Notes under the pieces: generated by a model
Databases searched by the model: none
Seen by the model: only the letters and a program-made list of their open reading frames with translations
What the model was told of the DNA's origin: nothing
Part shown: piece after piece, positions 8,192-16,597 of the stretch
Position numbering within the stretch: the first letter of the stretch is position 1
Layout: each line of letters opens with the position of its first letter
Program-made: the position numbers and the translations under genes
From: JAJDAH01 sp964487605
GTDB taxonomy: Bacteria > Myxococcota_A > Polyangia > Polyangiales > Polyangiaceae
Reading direction: 5' to 3'
Assembly (NCBI GenBank): GCA_964487605.1
Contig: CAZARU010000026.1
Coordinates: 6,317 to 70,316, forward strand
Length of the DNA stretch: 64,000 nucleotides

Positions 8192-9826
8192 GTGCGCGAT
8201 CGATCGGGCGACGTCGTCGGCGGGAAGTACCGCATCGGTCGTCTGATCGGCGACGGCGGAATGGGCACGGTGTACGAGGCCAAGCACGAAGTGCTCGGCA
8301 CCGCGGTCGCGCTCAAGTTCCTGCACCCCGAGCTCGCGAAGCGCCCCGGGCTCGTCGCCAGGTTCCTCCGCGAGGCGCAGGTCTCTGCGCGCATCCAGAG
8401 TCCCCATGTCACGCGAGTGACCGACGTCGAGCAATCGCCCGACGGGAGCGCCTTCATCGTGATGGAGCTGCTCTCGGGCGAGTCGCTTCAGGAGGTCCTC
8501 GATCGCGAACGCAAGCTCGCCGTCCCGCGAGCCGTCGATCACGCGCTCCAGATCCTGGCGGGGCTCGAGGCCGCCCACGCGCTCTCCGTCGTGCACCGAG
8601 ATCTCAAGCCGGACAACGTCTTCGTCTCGCCGTCGCACGGCGGGCCGCTCCTTCGGCTGCTCGATTTCGGCATCGCGAAGGTGCGCGAGAGCACCGAGTA
8701 CAAGAAGGGCCTGACTCGGCCGGGGGCGCTCATGGGAACGCCGGAGTACATGGCGCCCGAGCAGGCCTTCGCGGCAGATCAGGTCGATCACCGGGCCGAT
8801 CTCTACTCCGTGGGCGCCATGCTGTACGAGATGCTCTCCGGCGATCGGCCGGCCTACGGCGACGATGCGCGCGCCATCGCCGAGGCGGTGATGGCTGGCC
8901 GCGTGCGGCGGCTCGAGTCCCTGGCCCCCGACGTGCCGCCGGGCCTCGCCGAAGTCGTTCATCGCGCGATGGATCCCGTGCCTGCTCGGCGCTTCGGATC
9001 GGCGCACGAGATGCGGCAGGCGCTCGCGCCCCACGCCACCGAGTTGAGCCACGCCGGTCGGCTCGCGGCCTCGACCGCCCCGCTGGCAGAGCGCGGGACC
9101 CCGCCGCCGGTGGCGAGCACTCCGCCGACGCTCGACGACGCGCCCGCGCTCGGCACGGCCGCCCCGCGCTCGGCGTCGACGCCGCCGACGGCGCCCGACG
9201 CCGCGCCCATCACGGCGCCGTCGGTGATCTCCGCGGCTTCCGGCACCGCCGTCGGGCCGGTGCTCGCCCATGGCGCGCACGTCATGTCGCACGGCGCGCC
9301 GGGCATCGCTCCGTGGGGCGCGCCGGGCGCGCCGCCTCTGCCGCAGGGCAGGGGTGTCGGTGCGCTCGTCGCACTCTTGCTCGGCGTCGTCGTTGCCGGC
9401 GGCGTCATCGCGCTCGTCGTCACCCAGCGGTCGCCGAGCGCGGACGACCCCCCGGCACTGTTCACGAGTGCGCCCCCGACGACGCTCACGTCCCAGGGAC
9501 CGCCCGCTGTCGCTCCCGACCTTCCCGCCGCCGACCCGCCGCCGCGTCCGTCGCCCGACCCGCCGCGGACGTCACCCGGTCCGCGACCGGGTTTGCCTGC
9601 GCCCGGCCCTGGCCCAGCCCCGAAAGCGGACGCGGGCGCCGCTCCCCCACGACCCCAGCCCGACGCCGGCCGCACCCCCATCCCCCCGGGGATCCCGCTT
9701 CCGCCCGGTTTCGCGTCGGCGTTGCCCCCGGGGATCCCCACCACCATTCCGACGTTCTTCCCGATCCCTGGCTTCGGCGTGCCTCCCGCGCCGTCGCCGT
9801 TGCCGGCACCCGCGCCCGCGCCGTGA
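8192..9826 (+). CDS. Transmembrane Ser/Thr protein kinase
   Basis: A 544-residue Hanks-type kinase. The N-terminal kinase domain (about 12-275) has the glycine loop IGDGGMG (19-25), the VALK lysine, HRDLKPDN, DFG and APEQ. A Pro/Thr/Ala-rich linker leads to one transmembrane helix (about 388-411) and a Pro-rich extracytoplasmic tail of about 130 residues with no recognised sensor domain. The GTG at 8192 is two bases after the def stop codon, so the two are probably cotranscribed and translationally coupled. The kinase region has all the residues needed for activity. Ligand and targets are unknown. Confidence 0.94.
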   Translation: MRDRSGDVVGGKYRIGRLIGDGGMGTVYEAKHEVLGTAVALKFLHPELAKRPGLVARFLREAQVSARIQSPHVTRVTDVEQSPDGSAFIVMELLSGESLQEVLDRERKLAVPRAVDHALQILAGLEAAHALSVVHRDLKPDNVFVSPSHGGPLLRLLDFGIAKVRESTEYKKGLTRPGALMGTPEYMAPEQAFAADQVDHRADLYSVGAMLYEMLSGDRPAYGDDARAIAEAVMAGRVRRLESLAPDVPPGLAEVVHRAMDPVPARRFGSAHEMRQALAPHATELSHAGRLAASTAPLAERGTPPPVASTPPTLDDAPALGTAAPRSASTPPTAPDAAPITAPSVISAASGTAVGPVLAHGAHVMSHGAPGIAPWGAPGAPPLPQGRGVGALVALLLGVVVAGGVIALVVTQRSPSADDPPALFTSAPPTTLTSQGPPAVAPDLPAADPPPRPSPDPPRTSPGPRPGLPAPGPGPAPKADAGAAPPRPQPDAGRTPIPPGIPLPPGFASALPPGIPTTIPTFFPIPGFGVPPAPSPLPAPAPAP

Positions 9827-9887
9827 CGTCATCCGTGACCCGCGAGAAACCTTGCCGCAACCCCATGATGGCCAGGCTCGCCCATCC

Positions 9888-10631
9888 ATGAGCGCCAGCG
9901 AGACCGTCGATGACTTCGCGAGCTCGATGCCCGCCGACTATCGCTTGCGCTTCGACGCCCCTGCCATCGCCGCGCACGCCGCGCTCGTGGCGTCGCGCCA
10001 CGACGCGCCGCTTCGTGTGGGGCTGGTGGGGGAAGAACCTGGGCGCGTCGTCGTGTGCGTCGCTGCGGACGACCGACCGGGGTTGCTCTCGCTCATCACG
10101 GCGGCGTTCGTGCTCGAGGGCGTGGACGTGCTCGAGGGGGATGCGTGGTGCCGGCAGCGCGCGGACGGCGCGCCGGAGGCCGTGGACGTCTTCTGGGTTC
10201 GCTCGATCGACGGAGCGCCCGTCGACGCCGATCGCGTGAATCGCGTGCGTGCCACGCTCGAGGGGCTCATCTCCGGCATGCCGGCGTCGCCTAGGCGCAG
10301 CGCGCGGACGGAAGCCAAGCCGGCGAAAGCTCTCCCGCCACCCACCTGCGTGCGGTTCCTCGAGGGCGCGGATGGTGGGCTCGCGGTGCTCGAGGTCGAA
10401 ACCGGGGATCGATCGGGCCTGCTGCATGCCGTCACGCGGGCGCTGTTCGCGGAGCGCGTCCAGATCGTCAGGTCCGAAGTGCGGACGAAGGGCGACCGCG
10501 TGCTCGACCGCTTCACCGTCGTCGAGTTCGACGGCGCGCCGATCGACGAACGACGGCGCCTCGACGTTCAGGTCGCGGTGCTCGGCGCCATCGAGAGCGA
10601 GCAGACGCCGCGCGCGCCGGGCGCCGCTTGA
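9888..10631 (+). CDS. Double ACT-domain protein (GlnD C-terminus-like)
   Basis: A 247-residue cytosolic protein with two ACT modules, about residues 42-118 (VVVCVAADDRPGLLSLITAAF) and about 165-235 (VLEVETGDRSGLLHAVTRALF). The D-RPGLL and D-RSGLL signatures match the ACT pair at the C-terminus of the uridylyltransferase GlnD and in stand-alone regulators that bind amino acids. No nucleotidyltransferase or HD domain is present, so it is a stand-alone sensor and not a truncated GlnD. Start: ATG at 9888. Its 3' end overlaps the convergent glycosyltransferase gene by 64 bp. Confidence 0.85.
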   Translation: MSASETVDDFASSMPADYRLRFDAPAIAAHAALVASRHDAPLRVGLVGEEPGRVVVCVAADDRPGLLSLITAAFVLEGVDVLEGDAWCRQRADGAPEAVDVFWVRSIDGAPVDADRVNRVRATLEGLISGMPASPRRSARTEAKPAKALPPPTCVRFLEGADGGLAVLEVETGDRSGLLHAVTRALFAERVQIVRSEVRTKGDRVLDRFTVVEFDGAPIDERRRLDVQVAVLGAIESEQTPRAPGAA

Positions 10632-11749
10632 GGCAGGCCGAGCGCTTCACGGTAGGTCGCGTAGGTGATCTGGGCGCAGCGACGCCACGACAGCGACGCG
10701 GCTCGTTCGCGACCCGCTTCCGAGAGCTCCGCGCGGAGATCGGTGTCGGTGTCCAGTGCGCGGATGGCTCGCGCCAGAGCCAGCTCGTCGGCAGCCTCGA
10801 CGTGAAGCGCTGCGCCCCCGGCCACCTCGCGCAGGGTGTCCGTGAGTGAAGCGAGAACCGGCGTTCCCGCGGCCATCGCCTCCACCACGGGGAGTCCGAA
10901 GCCCTCGTAGGTGGACGGATGAACGAGCATGCGGGCGTGGACGTACAGGGCGGCGAGTACGTGGTCGGGCACGTGCGGCAGCGCGATGACCCGTGCGACG
11001 ACCTCCGGTCGGCGCAGGAGCGCCTCCATCACGGCGTCCCTTCTCTTGAAGCGGCGCACGAGCACCAGGCGGAACGAAGGGTCGTCCCTCGTGGCCTCGA
11101 CGAACGCGCGGATCAGCCCCGCGTGGTTCTTGTAGGGTGATCCCTGGCCCACCGCGAGCGCGTAGCGGGCACCCTCGGGCACGATGCCGCGCAGCCACCC
11201 CCGGTCGGCCCGCAGGTTCACGCGCGCTGCCGGCACCCCATGATGTGCGACCCGCACCGCCTCGGCTCGCGCAGGGAACAGCCGCTCCACGGCGGATGCG
11301 GTGGCGAATGACGGCACCAGGATTCGCCTCGCCGCGCGGATCGACCGGGTGATGGAGGCGCGGTACCACGCGCGGTTGAACAGCCTCTCGGGAGCGAACG
11401 CCGAGGCGAGCCGGGGTGCTTCGAGCCACATGAGGTCGTGGAGCGTGACGACGGCGGGGCACTCGAGGCCGTGCGGCACGACGTCCGCCGTGGAGTGGAA
11501 GAGGTCCCATCCCGAGAAGCCAGCGACCGACGCAGCGGTGACACCCAGGGGCGACTTCGTCGCTCCCGGTAGGGCGCGCTCCTCGACCCGGGGATGCTCG
11601 ACCAGAGGCCCACCGGTCAGTCCCCGGAGGACGAGGAGCCGATCACGCGGTCCGATCAGAGGAACCAGGTGCTGGAGGAGCGCCGCGGCGTAGGCCCCGA
11701 CGCCACTCTGCCGCTTCGTCACGCTCCGTGCGTCGAAGACGATCCTCAT
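10568..11749 (-). CDS. Family 1/4 glycosyltransferase
   Basis: A 393-residue GT-B fold glycosyltransferase. The N-terminal Rossmann half starts MRIVFDARSVTKRQSGVGAY with the acceptor-side glycine motif, and the C-terminal half has the donor-binding motif of GT4 enzymes, HPSTYEGFGLPVVEAMAAG, with the E-x7-E spacing. Such enzymes transfer a sugar from a nucleotide donor to a lipid or growing polysaccharide. The donor is unknown and no polysaccharide cluster surrounds it. It lies 40 bp downstream of the pentapeptide-repeat gene on the same strand. The last 21 codons overlap the convergent ACT gene. Confidence 0.92.
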   Translation of the reverse strand: MRIVFDARSVTKRQSGVGAYAAALLQHLVPLIGPRDRLLVLRGLTGGPLVEHPRVEERALPGATKSPLGVTAASVAGFSGWDLFHSTADVVPHGLECPAVVTLHDLMWLEAPRLASAFAPERLFNRAWYRASITRSIRAARRILVPSFATASAVERLFPARAEAVRVAHHGVPAARVNLRADRGWLRGIVPEGARYALAVGQGSPYKNHAGLIRAFVEATRDDPSFRLVLVRRFKRRDAVMEALLRRPEVVARVIALPHVPDHVLAALYVHARMLVHPSTYEGFGLPVVEAMAAGTPVLASLTDTLREVAGGAALHVEAADELALARAIRALDTDTDLRAELSEAGRERAASLSWRRCAQITYATYREALGLPQAAPGARGVCSLSMAPSTAT

Positions 11750-11789
11750 GGCGAACGATGCGAGGGCCCCGGGGCGCCGAGGGGCCGCC

Positions 11790-12398
11790 TCAGCGCTTCT
11801 TCGCTCTGGCCTCGGCCAGCAGGGTCGAGACGTCGATGCCGTCGATGGTCAGGCCATCGACGTTCGCGTCCTCGATCGTCGCGCCCGCGAGGTTGACGTT
11901 CCGGAACTTCGCGCCGGCCAGCTCGACGTCGTCCAGCGTGGCGCCGGAGAGGTTCGCGTCGGTGAGCGTCGCGCCCGAGAGATTCACGTTGCGGAACACC
12001 GCTCCTTCGAGCGTGGCGTCGTCGATCGACAGGCCCCTCGCGTCCACGTTCGAGAGCTTCGCGCCCGCGAGCTTCGCATCGGTGATGGTCGTATTCGACA
12101 GGTTCACGTTCTTCCAGCGCGCGCCGCTGGCGTCAGCGTCGTCGACGAGCGAGTCCCTGAGGTCGACGTTGACGAGCTCCATGCGTCGCGCGTCGGCGTC
12201 CTCCACCGACAGCTCGGCGAACGTCGCGTTCTCGAAGCGAGCGCGCTCCAGGGTGACGTCGGTGAAGTGCGCGTCGGCGAGGCGAACGTCGACGAGCTCG
12301 GCACTCGACATGTCCACGGCGCGCAGGACCGCGTGGCGCATCACCGAGTTCTCGAACCGCGCCGGCGGGTCCCCCGAGCCCCCCTTCGTGTCGCTCAT
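11790..12398 (-). CDS. Pentapeptide-repeat protein
   Basis: A 202-residue protein made almost entirely of A(N/D)LXX-type pentapeptides from about residue 13 to 190, for example FENSV, MRHAVL, LADAHF and LSGATL, which would fold as a quadrilateral beta-helix about 35 units long. Some members mimic DNA and protect gyrase; most have unknown roles. There is no signal peptide, so it is probably cytosolic. A TAACAG hexamer lies 6 nt before the ATG. It is divergent from a small lipoprotein gene and upstream of the glycosyltransferase gene. Confidence 0.92.
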   Translation of the reverse strand: MSDTKGGSGDPPARFENSVMRHAVLRAVDMSSAELVDVRLADAHFTDVTLERARFENATFAELSVEDADARRMELVNVDLRDSLVDDADASGARWKNVNLSNTTITDAKLAGAKLSNVDARGLSIDDATLEGAVFRNVNLSGATLTDANLSGATLDDVELAGAKFRNVNLAGATIEDANVDGLTIDGIDVSTLLAEARAKKR

Positions 12399-12436
12399 GC
12401 GGGTCTGTTACCACATCACGTCGCCCGGTGATCTGG

Positions 12437-12442
12437 TAGGCT
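12437..12442 (+). promoter_or_regulatory. -10-like TAGGCT, leaderless position
   Basis: TAGGCT ends 7 nt before the GTG start of the next lipoprotein gene. No Shine-Dalgarno sequence intervenes. Confidence 0.45.
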
Positions 12443-12449
12443 CAAGTCC

Positions 12450-13088
12450 GTGCACGCGTTCCGGGCCGTCGTGGGCTTCGCGTTGTTCGGTTGCGCGACC
12501 GGCGCCGGCGTGGGGTCCGGCGAAAGCGCCGGCAGCGGAGGATCGAGCGCCGGCGGCACTTCCGGTCGCGACGCGGCGACCGACGTCGGGTCCGACGTGA
12601 TGGGACATCACGACGGCGCGGCGGGCTCTCGGGACTCCGCGGTGGACCGTGGGAGTGCCGGAGCCAGCGGTGGCGCCGCGGGTGCCTCCGGGGCTTCGGG
12701 CGCCGCGGGCGCTGGCGGCAATGGCAACCGCGTGTGCGGAACGGAGACCTGCGCGGGCACGGGTCTCCTCGGCGTCGTCGCTCTCCCCGCCTGCTGTCCG
12801 GCCGGGACCACCAACAGCTGCGGAATCGACTCGACGCCCGTGACGACGTTCGATCCGAGATGGCCGCTCGCGTGCATCGAGCTCGATCAGCCCGGTCGCA
12901 TGGAGGTCTCCTGTCCGATGGAGACCCTCACCGTGGGCGTCAACACCTTGCCGCTCCCCGGGTGCTGTCGGCCGGCGGGTGTCTGCGGGTGGTTCTTCGA
13001 CCTGTCGTCGCTCGGGGGCCCCACCATCGGCTGCGCGGACTCCACGCCGTTCCTCGACGGTGGAGTGCCGCCTTCCTGCACGCCTTGA
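12450..13088 (+). CDS. Small Gly-rich lipoprotein, unknown function
   Basis: A 212-residue predicted lipoprotein. The signal MHAFRAVVGFALFGC ends in a lipobox, followed by a Gly/Ser/Ala-rich spacer to about residue 90 and a C-terminal domain of about 120 residues with at least nine cysteines, including paired Cys-Cys (ACCP, GCCR). That suggests an oxidised, exported fold. No family was recognised. The GTG start is supported by TAGGCT 7 nt upstream. It converges on the cobalamin adenosyltransferase gene with 11 bp between the stop codons. Confidence 0.72.
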   Translation: MHAFRAVVGFALFGCATGAGVGSGESAGSGGSSAGGTSGRDAATDVGSDVMGHHDGAAGSRDSAVDRGSAGASGGAAGASGASGAAGAGGNGNRVCGTETCAGTGLLGVVALPACCPAGTTNSCGIDSTPVTTFDPRWPLACIELDQPGRMEVSCPMETLTVGVNTLPLPGCCRPAGVCGWFFDLSSLGGPTIGCADSTPFLDGGVPPSCTP

Positions 13089-13099
13089 CCGGAGCCCGA

Positions 13100-13651
13100 T
13101 CAGCCCCGGGGCTTCCACGGCACGTCCTCGATGCGCGCATCGTGGTTCGCGCGTCGGGCTAGCACGAAGAGCAGGTCGCTCAGGCGGTTGAGGTACACGA
13201 GGATCTCGCTCCGCACGGGCGATGTTCGGCTGGCCGCGAGCACGCGCCGCTCTGCCCTGCGGCACACGGTGCGAGCGCGGTGCAGAACGGCAGCGGCGGG
13301 AGCACCCCCCGGCAGCACGAAGTTTCGGAGGGGTTCGAGCGGGCCTTCCGCGTCGTCCACAGCGCGCTCCAGCCGCTCGACGTCGGCCGTCGCGATGAGC
13401 GCCATCCCCAGCTTGTCCTCCTTTCCAGGAGCACAGGCCAGCTCCGCCCCGACGACGAAGAGATCGTGCTGCACGCTCGCGAGCAGATCGTCCATCTCCT
13501 TCGAGACTCCGGCGGTGCGCGCCTCGCCGATGGCAGCGCACGTCTCGTCGATGGTTCCGTAGGCGTCGACGCGGACGTCGTCCTTTCCGACGCGTGCGCC
13601 GCCGTACAGCCCCGTCGTGCCGTCGTCGCCGGTCTTCGTGTAGATCTTCAT
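13100..13651 (-). CDS. Cob(I)yrinic acid a,c-diamide adenosyltransferase, PduO type
   Basis: A 183-residue enzyme that transfers the adenosyl group of ATP to cob(I)alamin to make adenosylcobalamin. Family motifs are clear: the N-terminal ATP-binding TKTGDDGTTGL (4-14), RNFVLPGG near the middle, RARTVCRRAER, and YLNRLSDLLFVLAR near the C-terminus. Length is typical of the PduO/MMAB group. There is no cobalamin pathway or B12-dependent enzyme nearby and I see no cobalamin riboswitch in the 69 bp upstream, so it probably serves housekeeping cofactor supply. Confidence 0.95.
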   Translation of the reverse strand: MKIYTKTGDDGTTGLYGGARVGKDDVRVDAYGTIDETCAAIGEARTAGVSKEMDDLLASVQHDLFVVGAELACAPGKEDKLGMALIATADVERLERAVDDAEGPLEPLRNFVLPGGAPAAAVLHRARTVCRRAERRVLAASRTSPVRSEILVYLNRLSDLLFVLARRANHDARIEDVPWKPRG

Positions 13652-13720
13652 GCTGCGGCGCGCATCATCGCACGCCGCAACTTCGGCGGCGACGGCAGTG
13701 ACGAGCCGCCGCGCGAACGA

Positions 13721-14848
13721 TCAGCCCAGGGCTTCGGCGAAGTGCGCGTAGCCCGCTCGCCACGCGGCCAGGTCCGAGCTCGTTCCATCCGTGATCTGCA
13801 CCCCGAACCCCGGGGGCACCGTCGCATGCCCGGTGGGACCGAACCGTCGCCTCCACGCCACCTTGCCCTCGATGCGCACACGGCGATCGCTCCGTGGCGG
13901 GACGAGCTCGAGCCAGACCACGTCGTCGTCCGGCGGCGCCAGCGTCCGCACGTAGATCCCGCCGGCGCTCACGTTGTAGGTGAACCCGCTCTCGTCCCTC
14001 TCGCGGCCAGCGCCGCGAAACGCGACCGTCGCCCCGTAGAGCAGCCGCGCGCTCGCGCGATGGTCCTTGCCGCGCCGGTTCGCGAGTTCGTTCGCGAGGA
14101 ACAGCACGTTCTCCGGCGGGGCGTAGCCGTCGGTCACGGCGGCGTCGTCAAGCCCCTCGAGCTCGGCGCGCCGCGCCTTCAGGTCACGTGGCCTCGCCCT
14201 CACGATCCACGTCGCGGTCGCGCCCTCCGCGATGGCGCGGCGCACGTACGCGCCTGCGTCGCCCACGTCCGCGTTCGCGACCACCAGGCTCACGTCCTTC
14301 GTCGAGTAGCTCACGACGTCGCGCTCATTGGCTGCGAAGGTGACGTCGTAGCCGGCGTTCCGCAGCACGCGACCCAGCACCACGCGGCTCTGGCGATCTC
14401 CGTCGGCCACGACGGCGCGACCCCGAGACTGCGCGGCCGGCTTCGGAAGCTCGCTCGGCAGGGCGCGCAGTCGTGTCATCAGCGAGCGCACGGCGCCCAA
14501 CTCCACCACGTCGTCGCCTCCCCACCCGAAGACCTCGGCGAAGGCGAGGTCGCTCACCTCGCGGGCGACCGCCAGGATGGGCACCTGCGCCAGCCGCGAC
14601 TGCGCTCGGGCCTCGACGCACACCTGGTCGGCGCCCTGCACCGAAGCGTCCACGAGGATGGCGTGGGCGACGTTCTCCGCGAGCCACTTCGTGGCCTCCC
14701 CGGGCGCCCCGAAGATCTCGAGGTCGTACCCCGCCTGCTCCGCCGCGGCGGCCATCGCGTAGCGGTGCTCGCGGCGGAAGCTGCCGAGGGCAGCCAGGCT
14801 TCGGGACGCAGGGCTCGGGGCCGGTTGCTCTAGCGATGCAGCGATCAT
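13721..14848 (-). CDS. PilZ-domain protein with two receiver-like domains
   Basis: A 375-residue cytosolic protein. Two receiver-like folds, about 20-135 and 145-255, are followed by a C-terminal PilZ domain (about 258-375). The PilZ part has an RxxxR element (RASAR) and NVSAGG, matching the (D/N)xSxxG signature, so c-di-GMP binding is plausible. The first receiver ends a strand with VDAS, where the phosphoacceptor Asp would be; the second has NAD and looks degenerate. The ATG at 14846-14848 opens the receiver fold. This resembles the myxobacterial family in which PilZ domains are fused to receivers and control motility or polysaccharide. It lies 71 bp downstream of carD. Confidence 0.82.
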   Translation of the reverse strand: MIAASLEQPAPSPASRSLAALGSFRREHRYAMAAAAEQAGYDLEIFGAPGEATKWLAENVAHAILVDASVQGADQVCVEARAQSRLAQVPILAVAREVSDLAFAEVFGWGGDDVVELGAVRSLMTRLRALPSELPKPAAQSRGRAVVADGDRQSRVVLGRVLRNAGYDVTFAANERDVVSYSTKDVSLVVANADVGDAGAYVRRAIAEGATATWIVRARPRDLKARRAELEGLDDAAVTDGYAPPENVLFLANELANRRGKDHRASARLLYGATVAFRGAGRERDESGFTYNVSAGGIYVRTLAPPDDDVVWLELVPPRSDRRVRIEGKVAWRRRFGPTGHATVPPGFGVQITDGTSSDLAAWRAGYAHFAEALG

Positions 14849-14919
14849 GCTGCCACCGTGAACGGCCGAGTGCGGCGGACCTGAAGGGCGGGTCTCGCGT
14901 CGCGGCGCGGCGGGCCCCG

Positions 14920-15414
14920 TCAGGCGGACAGAATCTGCTGGATCTCGCCCTCGATGAACGCGGGCTTCACCTTCTTGGCCAGCGCCAGCTCCTGGACCAG
15001 CAGGCTTCGCGCCTGGTCGAGCAGCCTCCGCTCGCCGAAGGATAGATCCTTGTCGAACTTCAAGCGATACATGTCCCGAAGAACCTTGGCAATTTCGGTG
15101 GGCATGCCGCTCTTGAGCATCTCGGTGTAGGCCCTGAACCTGCGGTTCCAGGGTTGCAGGTCCACCGCGACCTCGGGGGCGCGCAGGATGTCGAGGATGT
15201 GCTGGGCCTCGCGCTTCTTCATCACGGGGCGGAGCCCGACGCGCGTGATCGCGTCGCAAGGCACCATGACCTTCAGGCCGCTATCGACGATCTTGAGGAC
15301 GTAGAACGTGGCCTCGACGCCGCCCACCTCGCGCCGCTCGATGCCGACCACCTCGCCCACGCCGTGCGAGGGATGGACGGCCTTCGCGCCCGGCTTGAAC
15401 TTAGACTGCGACAC
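14920..15414 (-). CDS. CarD/CdnL-family transcriptional regulator
   Basis: A 164-residue protein with an N-terminal CarD_TRCF (RNA polymerase beta-binding) domain (about 7-65, starting FKPGAKAVHPSHGVGEV) and an alpha-helical C-terminal domain that in this family contacts promoter DNA and stabilises open complexes at rRNA and growth promoters. Its length and the absence of an HMGA-like tail match CdnL, not the longer CarD of Myxococcus. It is normally essential. Basic residues and a Trp (QPWNRRFRAY) lie in the helical domain. A promoter-like TTGACC/TAGACG pair lies 63-92 bp upstream, after the lipoprotein gene, so it can be transcribed independently. Confidence 0.93.
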   Translation of the reverse strand: MSQSKFKPGAKAVHPSHGVGEVVGIERREVGGVEATFYVLKIVDSGLKVMVPCDAITRVGLRPVMKKREAQHILDILRAPEVAVDLQPWNRRFRAYTEMLKSGMPTEIAKVLRDMYRLKFDKDLSFGERRLLDQARSLLVQELALAKKVKPAFIEGEIQQILSA

Positions 15415-15476
15415 TTGGTTGGCCTCCGTCCTTCGCCCGGTCTTTCCGAGCCCGTACCACCCCTAAAAGGCGAAGC

Positions 15477-15506
15477 CGTCTAGCACCGGGAGCCGCGCGG
15501 GGTCAA
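15477..15506 (-). promoter_or_regulatory. Candidate sigma-70-type promoter of the CarD-like gene
   Basis: On the minus strand, TTGACC (15501-15506) and TAGACG (15477-15482) are separated by 18 bp and lie about 63 bp before the CarD-type ATG. The -35 is good and the -10 is weak. Confidence 0.35.
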
Positions 15507-15553
15507 TCGCCGTGTGTGGGAGAGGCGCCAGGAACCGACGGATTCCCGCAGGT

Positions 15554-16597
15554 TTAGCCGTCGGGGGGCGCCGGAATGGGCGGCGATTCGTCGTCCGCGG
15601 GCCCTGGCGGCGCCAGCAGCCTCCGGACGTCCGCGGACACCGCGGCGTGCAGCCCCGCCACCAGCGGCCTGACGCGGAGCGACACCTCGAGCTTCAGATG
15701 GTCGTCGCCCACGGCCAGGACGGGAGCCGAAGCTGGCTCGTCCAACCCGAGCAGCCGCCCCATCGAGCTCGAAGCCAGGTCGTCCCAGGCGTCGGCCAGC
15801 CGGGACGCGGCGGCCGAGCCGTAGGTCTTCCAGTCGCCGCTCGCCCAGAGTCGCACGCGCACCTCGTCTCCGGATGGCGATGGGTCCGCGGCGATGGCGA
15901 GCGCCGCGGCCGTGGCCAGCAGACCCCGGGCGCCCATGGTCCATTCCCCCGCGAACGGTCCGGGAAAGTAGGCGCGGAACGATGCGCGATGGGCGTCGGG
16001 CGGGAGCGTCGACAGGGCCGCGCCGACGAGCGCCGGCGGCGAGCGTCGGAGCTTCTCCTGAGCGAAGAGCGCCACGACCCGGGCCGGGGTGGGATCGCCG
16101 ACGGCGACCGCAACGAGTCGATCGTCGATGCGCACCAGGAACGCCGGAGTGCGCCCGATGACTCCGAACACCGTGTGCAGCTCCGGGTGGGGCCGTTCGA
16201 TCTTCGGCTCCGTGACGAGGCGCTCCGTGAAGCGCTGGCCCACGACTTCGTTGCCGGTCGGGGTCTCTGCAGCGTACAGCGTGCCGTAGTCGAAGCCCGC
16301 GGCCAGCGCGCTGGGCGTCAGGCGCAGATCGACGCCGCTCCAGTTCGCGTAGGCGTCGAGACCCTGCGACGGCAACAGCGGCGCGACGTGCTGCGCGAAC
16401 GCGGCCTGACTCGCCAGATCGCTCGGGCGCCCCACCACGAGCCAGCGCAGGCCCGCCGCGGGGACGTAGTCGGTGAGGGGACCCGCGTGCAGGGCAGCGC
16501 GCGGGGCGGCGGGTTCCGTGTCGGCCGTTGCGCGCGGTGCGCTCGGGGGCCCACACGCGGCGACGACCAGCGCGATCGCGGCCAGGGCAGGTCTCAT
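15554..16597 (-). CDS. Hypothetical lipoprotein coupled to tyrS
   Basis: A 347-residue predicted lipoprotein: MRPALAAIALVVAAC is a clean signal with lipobox, followed by a soluble domain with no Gly-rich spacer. It contains alternating beta-strand and Ala-rich helical segments and ends in an acidic Pro-rich tail. I do not recognise the family. The ATG (16595-16597) overlaps the tyrS TGA in an ATGA, so translation is probably coupled to tyrosyl-tRNA synthetase. An envelope protein tied to tRNA charging is odd and may only reflect shared growth control. Confidence 0.75.
   Translation of the reverse strand: MRPALAAIALVVAACGPPSAPRATADTEPAAPRAALHAGPLTDYVPAAGLRWLVVGRPSDLASQAAFAQHVAPLLPSQGLDAYANWSGVDLRLTPSALAAGFDYGTLYAAETPTGNEVVGQRFTERLVTEPKIERPHPELHTVFGVIGRTPAFLVRIDDRLVAVAVGDPTPARVVALFAQEKLRRSPPALVGAALSTLPPDAHRASFRAYFPGPFAGEWTMGARGLLATAAALAIAADPSPSGDEVRVRLWASGDWKTYGSAAASRLADAWDDLASSSMGRLLGLDEPASAPVLAVGDDHLKLEVSLRVRPLVAGLHAAVSADVRRLLAPPGPADDESPPIPAPPDG

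Noticed and set aside
12408..13541. Minus-strand frame opposite the small lipoprotein
   Set aside because: The lipoprotein has a signal, lipobox and promoter-like element; the antisense frame is Arg-rich without domains.
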